From Methylobacter sp. (GTDB lineage: Bacteria > Pseudomonadota > Gammaproteobacteria > Methylococcales > Methylomonadaceae): a DNA stretch of 64,000 bases. Made by a program: the position numbers and the translations under genes. Positions 1-8,427 of this stretch are shown in pieces (positions within the stretch are counted from its first letter, which is position 1; the number at the start of each line of letters is the position of its first letter). The stretch covers positions 57,817-121,816 of the forward strand of contig JAUXXQ010000140.1 in the NCBI GenBank assembly GCA_030684815.1, in the 5' to 3' direction. The notes beneath the pieces were generated by a model that worked only from the letters and a program-made list of their open reading frames with translations, was not told the DNA's origin and did no database searches.

Positions 1-16
1 GGCTATAGCGAAACTG

Positions 17-71
17 AAAACCCGGATTTTGGCAGGCAGAAGATGTTTGCCGGAATCCGGGTTTTTTTTTG
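17..71 (+). terminator. Rho-independent terminator
   Basis: A GC-rich stem (arms 19-28 and 54-63) with a second inner stem is followed by a run of nine T residues. It would end transcription of a gene to the left of the window on the plus strand. Confidence 0.75.
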
Positions 72-116
72 GTTGTTTTTAAAGCCGAAAAAAGAGGGGG
101 GCGGTAGAAAAATAGG

Positions 117-174
117 GCCCACGAAAATCACAAAAGGCACGAAAATTTCGTGCCTTTTCGCGTCTTTCGTGGGC
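117..174. repeat. Nested inverted repeat (CACGAAA type)
   Basis: Outer arms at 117-126 and 165-174 match perfectly over 10 bases. Inner arms at 132-144 and 146-158 match over 13 bases. It has no T tract, so it is more like a dispersed palindromic repeat than a terminator. Its CACGAAA/TTTCGTG arms resemble the CCACAAA/TTTGTGG hairpin at 12861-12882. Confidence 0.6.
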
Positions 175-189
175 AATTATTCGGACTGC

Positions 190-642
190 CTAACAGATGG
201 ATTTTTGATAATTAACGCTAAAATCATTCAACGTGGACAGTGCCGCAGGCAGGTCTTCGCTTTTCTCAAGGCTGAAAGCATTGACGCCGACGCGTGATAA
301 ATAATACACCTGGTCTGCCATGAGCTTGCCGGTTGCCCGGATTTCGCCTTGATAGTGATAACGGCCCCTGAGCAGCCAGGCATGGGAAAAAATCCGGCCA
401 TCAGCAAAGGCTGGGAAATCCAGTTCAATTAAAGCAAGGTCTTTTAAATCGGCGGCAAGTTCGTCGACCGAATCGGCGGGGCCAATCCTCACGCCGACTT
501 TGCCGTTAGCTTTAAGCAATTGTGCGCGGTCTTTTTTCCAACGGGCCAATGATATAGTGATGTTGCCGTTTTCCAGTTCGGCTTCGTCGGCAACATAATG
601 CCAGCTGTCATCAACAATCTGTTTGTCCTTAATGATCTGCAT
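190..642 (-). CDS. DUF934 family protein, sulfite reductase partner
   Basis: This 150-residue protein belongs to the DUF934 family, which in many proteobacteria is encoded directly after a sulfite/nitrite reductase hemoprotein and is assumed to support assimilatory sulfate reduction. The start at 642 has an AAGGAG ribosome site and overlaps the end of cysI by 14 bases, which indicates translational coupling. An open frame extends upstream to 771, but that extension lies inside cysI and is not needed. The family's biochemical role is not established. There is no signal peptide, so the protein should be cytoplasmic. Confidence 0.85.
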   Translation of the reverse strand: MQIIKDKQIVDDSWHYVADEAELENGNITISLARWKKDRAQLLKANGKVGVRIGPADSVDELAADLKDLALIELDFPAFADGRIFSHAWLLRGRYHYQGEIRATGKLMADQVYYLSRVGVNAFSLEKSEDLPAALSTLNDFSVNYQKSIC

Positions 643-2281
643 AGACTTGCTCCTTGAAAGGGGTGATGCCAACGCGCTTGACCGTGTCCAGAAAAGACTC
701 GCCTTCCAGGCGTTGGTTGAGATAAACCGCCAGTATCGTGGTGACAGCTTGGGTGACTTGATCCTTGGCAATGGAAGGGCCGAGCCGTTCGCCGATAGCC
801 GCTTCGTTTTCCGAAGAGCCGCCCAGCGTCAGTTGATACCATTCAACGCCTTTTTTATCGACGCCCAGTATGCCGATATGGCCGACGCTTTGGTGCGCGC
901 AGCCGTTCATGCATCCGGACATGTTGATTTTTACGTCGCCGATGTCATGCAGATAGTCCAGGTCATCCAGTGCGTCATTGATTTCCTTGCTGATGCCAAT
1001 GGTGCCGGCATTGGCCAGCGAGCAAAAATCGAGACCGGGGCAGCAAATGATGTCGGTTGCGGTGCCGTTATTCGGCGTCGCCAGTTTCAGTGCATCGAGT
1101 TGTTGCCACAACGGGAACAGCTCGGCCTGTTTGACATCGGCAAGAATCAGGTTCTGCCGATGCGTGCTCCTGATTTCGCCAAAGCTGTAGCGGTCGGCCA
1201 AATCGGCAACGGCGTCGAGTTGGGTATCGGTCATGTCGCCCGGCGGCGAATCCGGCGCTTTTAACGAGACAAAGACGGCACGGTAACCGGTGATTTTATG
1301 CGCGGTGGTGTTATATTTTGCCCACGTAGCAAAGGCTTTATTGTCAGCCACATGTTGCGTAAAGCTGGCATCTTGCGCGGCATTGGCCTCATAAGCCGGG
1401 GGTGCAAATTGGGCTTTGATGGCGTCAATGCGTCCGGCATCAAGTTCCAGATTATCGCGGATTAACAGCCATTCGTTTTCGACCAATTCGGCGAATTTTT
1501 CCAGGCCGGATTCTTTGACCAGAATTTTAATGCGCGCTTTGTATTTGTTGTCGCGGCGGCCAAACAGGTTGTAAATGCGCAGTATGGCTTCCAAATAAGA
1601 CAGCAGGTGTTTCTTTTCCAAATACGGTCTGATCACCTGGCCGATAATCGGCGTGCGTCCTAAACCGCCGCCGACCAGCACTTTAAAGCCGATTTCGCCG
1701 GCCTCGTTTGTCACCAGATGCAGGCCGATGTCGTGAAATTGGGTGGCGGCGCGGTCATGTTTGGCGCCGCTGACTGCAATCTTGAATTTACGCGGCAAGT
1801 AGGCGAATTCAGGGTGCAACGTCGTCCATTGGCGGATAATTTCGCAGTAAGGGCGCGGGTCTTCAATTTCGTCAACACAGACGCCGGCCAGATGGTCTGA
1901 CGAGGTGTTCCTCAGGCAATTGCCGCTGGTTTGTATCGCGTGCATTTGTACGCTGGCCAATTCTTCGAGGATGTCAGGCACTTTTTCCAGTTGCGGCCAG
2001 TTAAATTGGACATTTTGCCGGGTGGTAAAATGACAATAATTTTTGTCGTAAGTGCGCGCAATATGGGCGAGCTTTCGGAACTGTTTGGAATTGAACAGGC
2101 CGTAAGGGCCGGCTATCCGCAGCATCGGGGCGTGAGTCTGAATATAGAGACCATTCATCAGGCGCAAGGCACGGAATTGGTCGTCTGAAATGTCGCCTTT
2201 TAAATAGCTTTCGGTTTGCCGTCTAAATTGGGCTACCCGCTGTTCAATGAGGGTTTGGTCGTTGTCGTTATACTGATACAT
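629..2281 (-). CDS. cysI: Sulfite reductase hemoprotein (beta subunit)
   Basis: This 550-residue siroheme/[4Fe-4S] protein should reduce sulfite to sulfide in cysteine biosynthesis. The cluster ligands are visible as C414 and C420 (CCPGLDFC) and C457 and C461 (SGCMNGC), with the same spacing as in E. coli CysI. Both ferredoxin-like repeats of the family are recognisable, including the TTRQN segment near residue 87 that contacts siroheme. No flavoprotein subunit (cysJ) is adjacent, so electrons may come from ferredoxin or a distant gene. It is first in a two-gene operon with the DUF934 gene. An assimilatory nitrite reductase is less likely because of the DUF934 partner. Confidence 0.9.
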   Translation of the reverse strand: MYQYNDNDQTLIEQRVAQFRRQTESYLKGDISDDQFRALRLMNGLYIQTHAPMLRIAGPYGLFNSKQFRKLAHIARTYDKNYCHFTTRQNVQFNWPQLEKVPDILEELASVQMHAIQTSGNCLRNTSSDHLAGVCVDEIEDPRPYCEIIRQWTTLHPEFAYLPRKFKIAVSGAKHDRAATQFHDIGLHLVTNEAGEIGFKVLVGGGLGRTPIIGQVIRPYLEKKHLLSYLEAILRIYNLFGRRDNKYKARIKILVKESGLEKFAELVENEWLLIRDNLELDAGRIDAIKAQFAPPAYEANAAQDASFTQHVADNKAFATWAKYNTTAHKITGYRAVFVSLKAPDSPPGDMTDTQLDAVADLADRYSFGEIRSTHRQNLILADVKQAELFPLWQQLDALKLATPNNGTATDIICCPGLDFCSLANAGTIGISKEINDALDDLDYLHDIGDVKINMSGCMNGCAHQSVGHIGILGVDKKGVEWYQLTLGGSSENEAAIGERLGPSIAKDQVTQAVTTILAVYLNQRLEGESFLDTVKRVGITPFKEQVYADH

Positions 2282-2430
2282 AAATGAGCACTTAGTACCT
2301 GTTCAAGGCGGATAATTACGGCCAATAATCATATACCGTAGGCCATAAAATGACAAAGGTTATTGTATGATGCTACTATTGCCGGTTAAATTTTTTGGTA
2401 TTTTTGGTGTTATAAAACAAGGGGGTTATT

Positions 2431-3792
2431 TTGGTGCGGTCATTGTTTGTTATCTTATTGATGCTGTTGTTGCCTGAAGCGGCAATGGCGGGCGGTTTTG
2501 AAAGTTTGGGGCTGACGGGGACGGAACGGGGCATTTATACCGTTCTGATTTTCATTATCGCCTATGGCTTTGTTATGGCGGAAGAATTTACTCATTTAAG
2601 CAAGTCCAAGCCGGTTATTCTGGCTGCGGGCATTATTTGGGCGAATGCGGCTGTTTTGGCGGCGCAGGCGGGCGTTTCTGCTGAAGATATGCACGAGGCT
2701 TTCGAATACAATTTGAAAGAATATGCGGAGTTGATGTTATTCCTGCTGGTGGCCATGACGTATATCAATTCAATGGCCGAGCGCAATGTGTTTGAGGCTT
2801 TGCGTTCCTGGTTGGTGAGAAAGCAGTTCGGTTATCGCAAACTGTTTTTGATTACCGGTGTGATTACGTTTTTCTTGTCGGCAGTCGCGGATAACTTGAC
2901 GGCGGCTTTATTGGTCGGCGCGGTGGTCATGGCGGTGGGTGCGGATAACCCAAAATTTGTCAGTATCGGCTTTGTCAATTTAGTCGTCGCTGCCAATGCG
3001 GGCGGTGCATTTTGTCCTTTTGGCGATATTACAACATTAATGGTTTGGCAGGCGGGTTATGCCGAATTCTTTGATTTTTTCAAGTTGTTTATCCCATCGA
3101 TGGTGAACTATGCGGTACCGGCAGCCGTGATGTATTTTGCCGTGCCTGATGAGCAGCCTAAAGCGTCCGATGAAGCGGCTGTACAGTTAAAACCGGGGGC
3201 GGAGGTGGTTTGCGGGTTATTTTTGTTGACTATCGTCACCGCAGTCAGTTTTAAGCAGATGCTGCATTTGCCGCCGTTTATGGGCATGATGGTCGGCCTT
3301 TCTGTGTTGATGCTGTATGGCTACCGTTTAAAAACAGTTTTTAGTGTTGAAGGCGATGACCATTTCGATATTTTCGACAAAGTGCGTCATGCTGAATGGG
3401 ATACCTTGTTGTTTTTCTTCGGTGTGGTATTTGCAGTCGGCGGTTTAGGCTATATCGGTTATCTTGAGTTGTTGTCAGGCGCTATGTATGACGGTTTGGG
3501 CGCGACCACAGCGAATATTTTAGTCGGTGTGATTTCGGCGATTGTCGATAACATTCCCGTCATGTTTGCGGTGTTGAACATGAATCTGGATATGGATTTG
3601 TATCAATGGTTATTGGTGACCTTGACGGCCGGTGTCGGCGGTTCGATGCTGTCGGTCGGTTCGGCAGCGGGCGTGGCCTTGATGGGGCAGTCTGACCATA
3701 AATACACATTTTTTAGCCACTTGAAATGGACGCCTGCGATTGCCGGTGGTTATGTGGCGAGTATTGTTGTGCATTATCTGGTTAATGGTTAA
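2431..3792 (+). CDS. nhaD: NhaD-type sodium:proton antiporter
   Basis: This polytopic membrane protein of 453 residues belongs to the NhaD branch of the ion transporter superfamily, which exports sodium in exchange for protons. Family hallmarks are the N-terminal segment ending in AMAGG, the AEEFTHLSKSKP segment after the first membrane helix, the SAVADNLTAALL segment and its second-half counterpart SAIVDNIPVMFAVL. The start is ambiguous: TTG at 2431 or GTG at 2434. The AAGGGGG tract at 2419-2425 is better spaced for the GTG. It is transcribed divergently from cysI and followed by a strong terminator. Confidence 0.88.
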   Translation: MVRSLFVILLMLLLPEAAMAGGFESLGLTGTERGIYTVLIFIIAYGFVMAEEFTHLSKSKPVILAAGIIWANAAVLAAQAGVSAEDMHEAFEYNLKEYAELMLFLLVAMTYINSMAERNVFEALRSWLVRKQFGYRKLFLITGVITFFLSAVADNLTAALLVGAVVMAVGADNPKFVSIGFVNLVVAANAGGAFCPFGDITTLMVWQAGYAEFFDFFKLFIPSMVNYAVPAAVMYFAVPDEQPKASDEAAVQLKPGAEVVCGLFLLTIVTAVSFKQMLHLPPFMGMMVGLSVLMLYGYRLKTVFSVEGDDHFDIFDKVRHAEWDTLLFFFGVVFAVGGLGYIGYLELLSGAMYDGLGATTANILVGVISAIVDNIPVMFAVLNMNLDMDLYQWLLVTLTAGVGGSMLSVGSAAGVALMGQSDHKYTFFSHLKWTPAIAGGYVASIVVHYLVNG

Positions 3793-3840
3793 CCTGCTTG
3801 AGGTGCTGCAGGGGTAGTGCGGCGCTGTTGTTTTCGATAA

Positions 3841-3869
3841 GGCTGGACAAAGGATGTCCGGCCTTTTTT
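3841..3869 (+). terminator. Rho-independent terminator after nhaD
   Basis: Arms 3841-3849 and 3855-3863 form a 9-bp stem with one G-U pair, followed by TTTTT. It lies 48 bases after the nhaD stop. Confidence 0.85.
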
Positions 3870-4008
3870 ATGGGTGGTTGGCCACGGCTGAGTATGATAT
3901 TTTCTGATTTTTCTTACTATGATTTTCCGGCCATTTTTACATTTGAGTTCACATGGGGGCATAAAATTTTACAACTTAGCGGTATCGTAGCGTGTCTGGG
4001 GGTAAGCT

Positions 4009-5271
4009 GTGGCGAATAATAGCCCTATTAAGCACGTGCTATTCAATAAGCGTATGCTGATTTGTGTTTTCACTGGTTTTAGTTCAGGTTTGCCGTTGTA
4101 TATTCTGATTAGCTTGCTGCCTGCGTGGCTGCGCTCAGAAGGGGTGGATTTAAAGGCCATCGGCTTGTTCGCACTGATTCAACTGCCGTTTACCTGGAAG
4201 TTTCTTTGGGCGCCGTTATTTGACCGCTATATTCCGCCGCTGGGCCGCCGTCGAGGCTGGCTTTTTATTTCACAAATGGCTTTGTTGCTGTCTGTTCCGG
4301 CGTTTGGCTTGCTGCATCCTGAGCTGGATTTATGGGCGATTGCTTATTTGGCGGTTGCTGTGGCATTTTTTAGTGCGTCGCAAGATGTGGTGGTGGATGC
4401 CTATCGGCGCGAATTATTGCTGGACAATGAGCTGGGATTGGGCAACGCGGTGCATGTTAATGCTTACAAAATTGCCAGTTTAATACCGGGGTCTTTGTCG
4501 CTTATTTTGGCCGACTTTTTGCCATGGAACTATGTGTTTTTTGTGACGGCTTTATTCATGTTGCCGGGTATTGCCATGACGCTTTTTGTCAGTGAGCCTG
4601 CGCTTAGAACGGGCGCGCCGAAAACACTCAGGGCGGCTGTGGTTGAGCCGTTCCAGGAATTTATCGGCCGCAATGGCTTAACATCAGCGCTGTTAATCCT
4701 GGGTTTTATTTTTTTCTACAAATTGGGCGACAGTATGGCCACTGCGTTGGCCACGCCGTTTTATCTTGATATGGGCTTTAGCAAAACAGAAATTGGCTTG
4801 GTCGCCAAAAATGCCGGCTTGTGGCCGAGTGTCATCGGCGGCTTGCTCGGCGGGATTTGGATGATAAAGCTCGGCATTAACCGCGCTTTGTGGATTTTTG
4901 GTTTGGTACAGATTGTTTCTATTTTGGGTTTTGTCTGGCTTGCCATTGTCGGCCACAGCCTGCTTTGGCTGGGCATTGTCATTAGTATCGAGGCTTTGGG
5001 GATGGGCTTGGGTACTGCGGCCTTTGTCGCGTTTATTGCTTACACTACGCATCCTTTGTACACAGCAACCCAGTTTGCCTTATTTACTAGCTTGGCAGCA
5101 GTGCCGCGCACTTTTGCCAATGCGGCTACCGGTTATTTGGTGGAATGGCTCGGCTGGGAACATTTTTTTCTGTTTTGTTTTGTGATTGCGATTCCGGGCA
5201 TGTTGTTTTTATTTAAAGTGGCGCCGTGGAATGGCCAACAGACAGTTGTCTCTTCGCGTGACATTCAATAA
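4009..5271 (+). CDS. ampG: AmpG-like major facilitator permease
   Basis: This 420-residue, 12-helix major facilitator protein has the AmpG signature segments: an N-terminal FSSGLPL motif, WKFLWAPLFDR in helix 2, an RRRGW turn and SQDVVVDAYRRELL. AmpG imports anhydro-muropeptides for cell-wall recycling and beta-lactamase induction. Several paralogues of this family exist in gammaproteobacteria, so the exact substrate is inferred. The GTG start at 4009 follows a GGGGG ribosome site at 3998-4002. It converges on the guanine deaminase gene, with a 7-base overlap of stop regions. Confidence 0.85.
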   Translation: MANNSPIKHVLFNKRMLICVFTGFSSGLPLYILISLLPAWLRSEGVDLKAIGLFALIQLPFTWKFLWAPLFDRYIPPLGRRRGWLFISQMALLLSVPAFGLLHPELDLWAIAYLAVAVAFFSASQDVVVDAYRRELLLDNELGLGNAVHVNAYKIASLIPGSLSLILADFLPWNYVFFVTALFMLPGIAMTLFVSEPALRTGAPKTLRAAVVEPFQEFIGRNGLTSALLILGFIFFYKLGDSMATALATPFYLDMGFSKTEIGLVAKNAGLWPSVIGGLLGGIWMIKLGINRALWIFGLVQIVSILGFVWLAIVGHSLLWLGIVISIEALGMGLGTAAFVAFIAYTTHPLYTATQFALFTSLAAVPRTFANAATGYLVEWLGWEHFFLFCFVIAIPGMLFLFKVAPWNGQQTVVSSRDIQ

Positions 5272-5732
5272 AGCGCCTTGTCGCTTTTTTCGGCCCAGGC
5301 CGTAAATGGCTGCAGCGCATTGGGAAGGCTTAAATGTAGCATGGCGATACGGCGCTGATGCGGCAACACCGAAATTTCATCGTAAATGAAACTGTCGTCA
5401 AAGTTGGCGGCGGCGGCATCATGGCGGCTGCAGGCGAAATAAACTTTAGCCAGCCGCGCCCAATAAATGGCACCTAAACACATCGGGCAAGGCTCGCAAC
5501 TGGAATAAAGGATGCAGTCTTGCAGCTGGAAATCACTGAGTTTTTGACAAGCCAAACGTATCGCCATGATTTCCGCATGGGCTGTCGGATCCAGATTGCG
5601 GGTGACTTGGTTGCCGCTGGCGGCAACCAGCCGGTTGTCTTTGACGATGACCGCGCCATAAGGGCCGCCTTGGCCGGTGCGGACATTTTCTAAAGCCAGG
5701 TCAATGGCCTGCTGCAAATATTCCTCGTGCAT
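5265..5732 (-). CDS. guaD: Guanine deaminase (cytidine deaminase fold)
   Basis: This 155-residue zinc hydrolase should convert guanine to xanthine. Zinc and catalytic residues are visible as H52 and E54 (HAE) and C82 and C85 (PCPMC). The sequence follows Bacillus GuaD closely, including the TSCEPCPMCLGAIYWAR-like core and the FDDSFIY segment that separates GuaD from tRNA adenosine deaminase TadA. It lies directly downstream of metA on the same strand with no gap, so the two may be cotranscribed, although their functions are unrelated. Confidence 0.85.
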   Translation of the reverse strand: MHEEYLQQAIDLALENVRTGQGGPYGAVIVKDNRLVAASGNQVTRNLDPTAHAEIMAIRLACQKLSDFQLQDCILYSSCEPCPMCLGAIYWARLAKVYFACSRHDAAAANFDDSFIYDEISVLPHQRRIAMLHLSLPNALQPFTAWAEKSDKALY

Positions 5733-6797
5733 CTACAAACCTAAGGGGTTGTTGGGGTCAATGCCGTCCATAAATGGCAGGCCGCGCTCCTGGTGGGTCA
5801 GTTGGTATATTTTGCCCAGCCAGTTGTTGAATACCGCTTTCGCGGTGTCGCCCCAAGTGTTGTCGATATGTTCCAGAACTAGGCTTTCCGGAAATTCCGC
5901 CAGCCTTTGCCCGTTTTGTCTGGCAGCCCTAACCTGTTGCTCATAGCCGGTTAAAACCTGTTTCACTCTGTCATTAAAATAGTTTTCAGGGAAGGGCGGA
6001 TAGCTGTTTATTTCGGCACGGTAGAAACGCAGGACTTCGCGCTTGTATTCTTTTAGCAGGCTGATGTCGTCATATTCGGGATGACCCTGGAAAAACACGA
6101 TGCGAAAACCATCGGGACTGACTGCCAGATGTACCCCGGCTTCTTGGCTGGCGGCCAATACTTTAACGCCGTGCAGCTCCATATCGCGTTGGAATATTTC
6201 ATTGAAACGCGAATGTGGCACATCGAAACGGGTGTTGATTTCTGCCACCAGCGGATGGCTGCGGTCAGTCAGTTTGTGCGAAAACACGCCCCAGCGTTTG
6301 GCAGGCAAACGGGTGCGCTCAATGCCGTAACAGTATTGGATCACCGCATGGGTGGCGAGGCACGAGCATAATATCGAGGTGACATTTTCCTTGGCCCAGA
6401 AAAAAACTTCGGTCAACGGTTGCCAAAAATCTTCTTCCTGCAAATGCGGGCGGGTGACATTGGCGCCGCTAATAATCAGCGCATCCAAACCATCGCGTTT
6501 TATTTGCTCGAAGGGCTCGTAATATTTGGCGATATGGGCTTTTGCCTCGGGGCTTCTTTGTAGCCCTTCAATGGTAAAGGGGTGCACATGAAATTGGACA
6601 ATCTGATTGCAGGCGCCGACCAAGCGGAAAAACTGCCGTTCAGTCGCTTCCAATGCCGCATCGGGCATCATATTCAGCAGGCCGATATGCATTTCCCGTA
6701 TATCTTGGTTACGCGCACGTTCCGGGTCTAATATCTCTTCGCCCTCTTCGCGCAGGCGTTGAAAGGTGGGCAAATCAGTATGGGCAACTAAAGGCAT
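5733..6797 (-). CDS. metA: Homoserine O-succinyltransferase (MetA family)
   Basis: This 354-residue acyltransferase activates homoserine for methionine synthesis. The catalytic triad of the family is present: C146 in the nucleophile elbow CLATHA, H239 and E241 in FQGHPEYD. The N-terminal LNMMPDAALEATERQF and the NVTRPHL segments are also family features. The protein is longer than E. coli MetA (309) because of a C-terminal extension. Whether succinyl-CoA or acetyl-CoA is used cannot be decided by eye, since MetA enzymes switch donors through single residues. Confidence 0.88.
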   Translation of the reverse strand: MPLVAHTDLPTFQRLREEGEEILDPERARNQDIREMHIGLLNMMPDAALEATERQFFRLVGACNQIVQFHVHPFTIEGLQRSPEAKAHIAKYYEPFEQIKRDGLDALIISGANVTRPHLQEEDFWQPLTEVFFWAKENVTSILCSCLATHAVIQYCYGIERTRLPAKRWGVFSHKLTDRSHPLVAEINTRFDVPHSRFNEIFQRDMELHGVKVLAASQEAGVHLAVSPDGFRIVFFQGHPEYDDISLLKEYKREVLRFYRAEINSYPPFPENYFNDRVKQVLTGYEQQVRAARQNGQRLAEFPESLVLEHIDNTWGDTAKAVFNNWLGKIYQLTHQERGLPFMDGIDPNNPLGL

Positions 6798-6815
6798 AAT
6801 CAGACTCCATTCAAA

Positions 6816-7661
6816 TTAGTGCTGGCACGCAAGCGCATCGGCGATGAGTCTGATAAAGTCATCCTCGTTTTTAACCGTGGCGGCATCATTGGCGTCAATA
6901 GTATAGCCGTACTGGTCGGCAATAGCCTGATAACGCGGCAAGCGGGATTTGAATAATTCCGGGAAAACCCAGGACACAAAATCATCCGGTTGTATCGCTT
7001 CGGTACGGGAATAATTTTTAAGCTGCATGAATTCAGCCAGTTTTTCATCAAGGAACGCCTCCCGGTAATATAGCGGTTTGGGGTCGGACTTGGCGCGCTC
7101 AACGATGGTTTGCTCCAGCGTCGGCGGTATTTTGATATAAACAATCAGCGTGTGTTGCGCCAAGGTTTCCAGCACTTCGAGGCTGTCCAGCTCGCACACG
7201 CTGCCGCCAGCATCATTGACGAAATGTGCGTAGCCATAAATATCCTGGGCTTTATCGATAAAATCAGGTACATCGCTCATGGCGGCAATTTCGGCCTGAT
7301 GGTGCAGTTTTTGTCGGCGCTTGAATTCCTGCAGCGACAGCCCGCCTAAATCAGGGTTGCCGAGTTTGCCGAGAAAGCTGGAAACCGGCGCCAGATTATC
7401 AACGGTTATTTTATTGCTGATATGGATGGAATCGGACAGCAGCAATTCGCGCAAAAAAGGCACCAGCATGGCCTGGCGTTTAATGTTGTCCAGAATAGGC
7501 TCTTCCAGATATTTGGTGCCTATCCGGTAATCGCCGGAATAATGGAACCATTTGGCTTTGGGCAATTTGTTGGCCAAAGTGGTTTTGCCTGCGCCGGACA
7601 TGGCCAGCAGGGTAATGCGTTTGGTTTTCCAGTCCAGAAATTCCTGGGGACTCATTTTCAT
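6816..7661 (-). CDS. P-loop kinase-like protein of unknown function
   Basis: This 281-residue protein has a Walker A motif at residues 20-28 (AMSGAGKTT), followed by a KWFHYSGDYRIGTKYL segment and later LIVYIKIPPT, as in small nucleotide or metabolite kinases. A stretch around PLYYREAFLDEKL could be a lid. I know similar proteins only as annotated ATPases. It lies 18 bases upstream of metA on the same strand and 15 bases downstream of the acidic protein gene, so the three probably form one transcript. The substrate is unknown. Confidence 0.75.
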   Translation of the reverse strand: MKMSPQEFLDWKTKRITLLAMSGAGKTTLANKLPKAKWFHYSGDYRIGTKYLEEPILDNIKRQAMLVPFLRELLLSDSIHISNKITVDNLAPVSSFLGKLGNPDLGGLSLQEFKRRQKLHHQAEIAAMSDVPDFIDKAQDIYGYAHFVNDAGGSVCELDSLEVLETLAQHTLIVYIKIPPTLEQTIVERAKSDPKPLYYREAFLDEKLAEFMQLKNYSRTEAIQPDDFVSWVFPELFKSRLPRYQAIADQYGYTIDANDAATVKNEDDFIRLIADALACQH

Positions 7662-7676
7662 GGGGTGGGTTCCTAA

Positions 7677-7976
7677 TCAATCCAGATAATCTTCAATATC
7701 CATGTCTTCGGGATTTGGGCGGTGTTCGTCGGGGTCGGTATAGCCCAGGTCATCGGTTTCAATGTCGTCAAAGGGCGCGCTCCAGTCCTCAGGATCCTCG
7801 ATATAATCGAAAGTCGAGGTATACCAGCTGTCATGGTCGTATTCGCCAATGTCGCCGTTAAGGTATTGGACTTCAATGGAATCGTCGGTTTCATCAACGG
7901 CGACAATCTTAAATTTCAGGTTGTTTTCTACGTCTTTGTACCAACTGCCGATGATGGGGTCTGCTACGGTGGTCAT
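7677..7976 (-). CDS. Small acidic protein (DUF6763-like)
   Basis: This 99-residue, strongly acidic protein begins with a PIIGSWYKD segment and continues with a beta-rich core (KFKIVAVDETDDSIEVQYLNGDIGEYDHDSWY) and an Asp/Glu-rich tail. The pattern matches what I recall of the DUF6763 family of gammaproteobacteria, whose function is unknown. It is the first gene of the apparent 7976-5265 minus-strand run. It has no signal peptide or membrane helix. Confidence 0.75.
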   Translation of the reverse strand: MTTVADPIIGSWYKDVENNLKFKIVAVDETDDSIEVQYLNGDIGEYDHDSWYTSTFDYIEDPEDWSAPFDDIETDDLGYTDPDEHRPNPEDMDIEDYLD

Positions 7977-8063
7977 GATTATTCCTCAATGCTTAATTAG
8001 AATTCATATCTTACAAGGTAAGTGATATTACTAACAATGCGGAAGAAAATACAAAGGTATTTT

Positions 8064-8246
8064 GTAACTACTCAGCAGTTGTTAAAAATACCTAAATGGA
8101 ACACGGATGGCACTGATAAAACGGATAATCACTGATTAAAAGTACGATCTATTTTAAAAAATCCGTGTAAATCCGTCTAATCTGTGTCGCCTAAAGCGCC
8201 TACTGTTGGTGTCCGTGTTCTATTTCTTTTTTCGCTGAGTAGTTGC
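8064..8246. repeat. MITE-like inverted-repeat element
   Basis: The 450-base spacer upstream of argG contains a 183-bp element bounded by 13-bp inverted ends (8064-8076 and 8234-8246, one mismatch). Inside, a GGAACACGGATG-type arm near 8098 pairs with a GTCCGTGTTCT-type arm near 8211, with further CGGAT/ATCCG units between. No open frame lies within it. The whole element could fold into one long imperfect hairpin. No clear target-site duplication is visible. Confidence 0.7.
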
Positions 8247-8388
8247 GGCATTTTTATGCAAATTAGGGATGAATAGCGCAACAGTAAGCTTGTCAAGCAC
8301 TAGCCGCTTGGGAGTAGGAAAGGTCGTGTCGACGGTTTTTAGATAAGCTCCAACACGATAGCTTACTGCTGAAATGCGTATTTTCCGG

Positions 8389-8394
8389 TATAAT
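8389..8394 (+). promoter_or_regulatory. Candidate -10 box for argG
   Basis: A perfect TATAAT lies 33 bases before the argG start. No good -35 hexamer is visible at 16-18 bases upstream, so the promoter may depend on an activator. Its position argues against the in-frame upstream ATG at 8374 being used. Confidence 0.5.
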
Positions 8395-8427
8395 CGGCCA
8401 CATTTTTTAACTCAGGGTGTAGGCGTT

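Noticed and set aside
43-297. 84-codon open frame at the left end
   Set aside because: It runs through a terminator and a palindromic repeat and over the 3' end of the DUF934 gene; the peptide has no protein-like pattern.
489-842. Overlapping frames inside the DUF934 and cysI genes
   Set aside because: They are shadows of the true genes, whose own frames carry clear conserved motifs.
3798-4019. 73-codon frame between nhaD and ampG
   Set aside because: It reads through the nhaD terminator and overlaps the ampG start; there is no ribosome site.
5265-5732. TadA tRNA adenosine deaminase
   Set aside because: The FDDSFIY segment and overall similarity fit guanine deaminase better.
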